In this document: one piece after another, positions 62,466-64,000 of the stretch
How positions within the stretch are numbered: position 1 is the first letter of the stretch
Layout of the letters: each line of letters starts with the position of its first letter
Source of the DNA: Cercis canadensis
Lineage: Eukaryota; Streptophyta; Magnoliopsida; Fabales; Fabaceae
Reading direction: 5' to 3'
NCBI GenBank assembly: GCA_003255065.1
Contig: QAOA01005666.1
Coordinates: 475,762 to 539,761 of the forward strand
Length of the DNA: 64,000 nt
Translations under genes and position numbers: made by a program
Notes under the pieces: generated by a model
Databases searched by the model: none
Seen by the model: only the letters and a program-made list of their open reading frames with translations
What the model was told of the DNA's origin: nothing

Positions 62466-63923
62466 CTATGAACTGATGCATGCCTGAATTTCTTCTAGTG
62501 TTTTTCCTCTGGTTTCTGGGACTAACTTCGCTACAAATAGAATAGTTAAGAGGGAAGCAGCGGCATACAAAAACAAAGTACCTGAAAACAAAATGAAATA
62601 TGTTACTAATTAAACTGAGATTAACGTAACACTGCTAACCAATTAAGCTTCTGTTCTGTGCTTACCAGGAGAACTCCAACTCATGAGAAAGTTGAAAGTA
62701 TATGAAACTACCCAAGCTCCCAACCAGTTCACCAAAACCACCAAGCTCCCAGCAGTTCCCTTGAGATGTATGGGAAAGATCTGCAGGCAGAGCAAAACTA
62801 ATATTAGAATAGTTCTCATGAGTCACTATTGACTATATTCTATAATTTATGCTACAAAATCATTAGATATTTCTCAAGTCAAGGGACACATACCTCAGAC
62901 ATTATCACCCAAGGAACTGGTCCCATTCCAATTGAAAATGCTGCTATGTATATCTGATAACAAGCACAGTGAAAAAGATGATACAATTTTAGGCGAAACT
63001 AGGCTGAGTTTAAGGTTACAAAGCAAACTTACTGTTTCCCCCCCAAAATACCAACAACTACAGAGTAAGGCTTACCAGCACCCCAGCAACTGCTAATACT
63101 GGTACCCAACCAAGCAATAAGTTTTGACCCTGATCCATGGAATCATAAAATGAACTCTTAGAATTAAGAGAAAGACATGGAATTTATGGGGAAAATTTGA
63201 TACTGAACACTTGCCTTGAGGAAGAAGGCAGCTCCAGTAAGAAAGCAGCCTAAAAATGTCCCACTTGCGGAAACCTGCATTTGCACTAGCACTTCTATTA
63301 GCCATCAAAACCTCCCAAACCACTTACTTATAAATGGTGAAGAAAAGAAATTGCATGCCGATAGATTTACCATTATAAGTGGTCTTCTTCCAGACTTATC
63401 CATCAAAATGGCTCCCAATAGAGTTAATGGAACCTGTGAACCATTTAACACATGAAGTTCACAAAAAAAATTGTAATTATTTGATTAATAACTGAGAAAT
63501 CAGTAGAGGGATCAACTACCTGCATACAAGCATAGGCTATGGTGCCAATTTTTCCTGAAGAAAGTCCTGCAAGTCAAAATACAAAAGAATAAATATTAAA
63601 AAAAAAAAAAAAAGGAAAAGCTGAAACATTTTATTCTTTCACAATTAGCATACATTTTTTTTTCTCACTTACCAGCTGCCACAAAAGTTTCAGCTGTGTA
63701 GAATCCTATTCCGTTAATTCCAACTGATTGCTGGCATACCATTAATCCAACCCCAATCTGAGAGAGTTACAAATAGTAAGAATCCTTTGAGTAATTACAC
63801 ACACATCAAGATTAAATTTCTGCAAATTAGAATGTTGCTTACCACTACAGAGCGCACATGTTTGCTTTGAAACAGATCCAGGAACTTAGTTTTTGGTAGG
63901 CTTTGTAGAGTTTCAATATAATC
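62466..63923 (-). CDS. ERD6-like monosaccharide transporter, C-terminal part (5' end outside the window)
   Basis: Nine exons on the minus strand join in frame to 226 residues: 63923-63843, 63757-63673, 63566-63520, 63433-63371, 63274-63215, 63129-63076, 62953-62894, 62780-62666, 62581-62466. It is a major-facilitator sugar porter, probably a tonoplast proton/sugar transporter by analogy with ERD6-like proteins. Visible features: the central-loop end [18 protein letters not shown], the seventh-helix region [14 protein letters not shown], the DKSGRRPL motif of the sugar-porter signature, [12 protein letters not shown], and [15 protein letters not shown] at the C-terminus, the conserved PETKG-type motif. 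The intron after 63215 has a GC donor with perfect context (AAG/GCAAGT). From memory the closest Arabidopsis gene by position would be At5g18840 (ERD6-like 16). Confidence 0.93.
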
Positions 63924-64000
63924 CTATCAGAAAACAACGAGTCAGCTCCCTAAATATGTCAGATAGATTAGGAACCTTTTCAAAGGTGTTCTATAAGTTA

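Noticed and set aside
1-64000. tRNA, rRNA, CRISPR arrays or bacterial-type operons
   Set aside because: I saw no cloverleaf with matched A and B boxes, no rRNA-like sequence and no regularly spaced short repeats with unique spacers; all genes are spliced eukaryotic genes.

Overview
The window is nuclear DNA from a flowering plant. It is AT-rich, its genes carry many short exons with GT-AG (and a few GC-AG) introns, and nearly every predicted protein matches a plant-specific or plant-expanded family. Families and gene order point to a core eudicot. I cannot name the species. Eight single-base Ns occur, and at least six of them sit between two near-identical copies of the same sequence, so this is a draft assembly with unmerged contig ends, probably of a heterozygous genome.

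Layout, left to right. 70-2837 (+): 3' part of an At4g15545-type gene. 4223-7288 (+): receptor-like cytoplasmic kinase of class VI. 8340-11801 (+): prolyl 4-hydroxylase with a C-terminal ShKT domain. 16953-18184 (+): cytokinin-pathway histidine phosphotransfer protein. 21642-26451 (-): NSH3-type secreted nucleoside hydrolase with two tandem hydrolase domains. 26452-40203: a gene desert holding a degraded CACTA transposon nested in an older inverted-repeat element. 40204-40587 (-): a small single-pass membrane protein. 42408-59952 (-): a LEC14B-type WD40 gene whose third intron holds a Ty1/copia element; the element and the adjoining host exons appear twice in the assembly. 62466-63923 (-): C-terminal part of an ERD6-like sugar transporter running off the right edge.

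The kinase, hydroxylase, nucleoside hydrolase, small membrane protein and sugar transporter resemble, from memory, the Arabidopsis block around At5g18840-At5g18910, so this looks like a conserved microsyntenic segment. The histidine phosphotransfer and LEC14B genes would be additions relative to that block. The genes do not form a pathway; they are ordinary housekeeping and signalling genes.

The most interesting items are: the assembly signature around the Ns, which probably also explains the apparent duplication in the WD40 gene; three independent GC-AG introns, one of which is needed to recover a 91-residue membrane protein that a GT-only gene model would truncate; the nested CACTA element with a telomere-like array and a dimeric 135/145-bp tandem array; a Mutator-type foldback MITE with a perfect 9-bp target duplication; and a duplicated block of about 400 bp inside the putative leader intron of the WD40 gene. 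I did not find a convincing undescribed molecular system.
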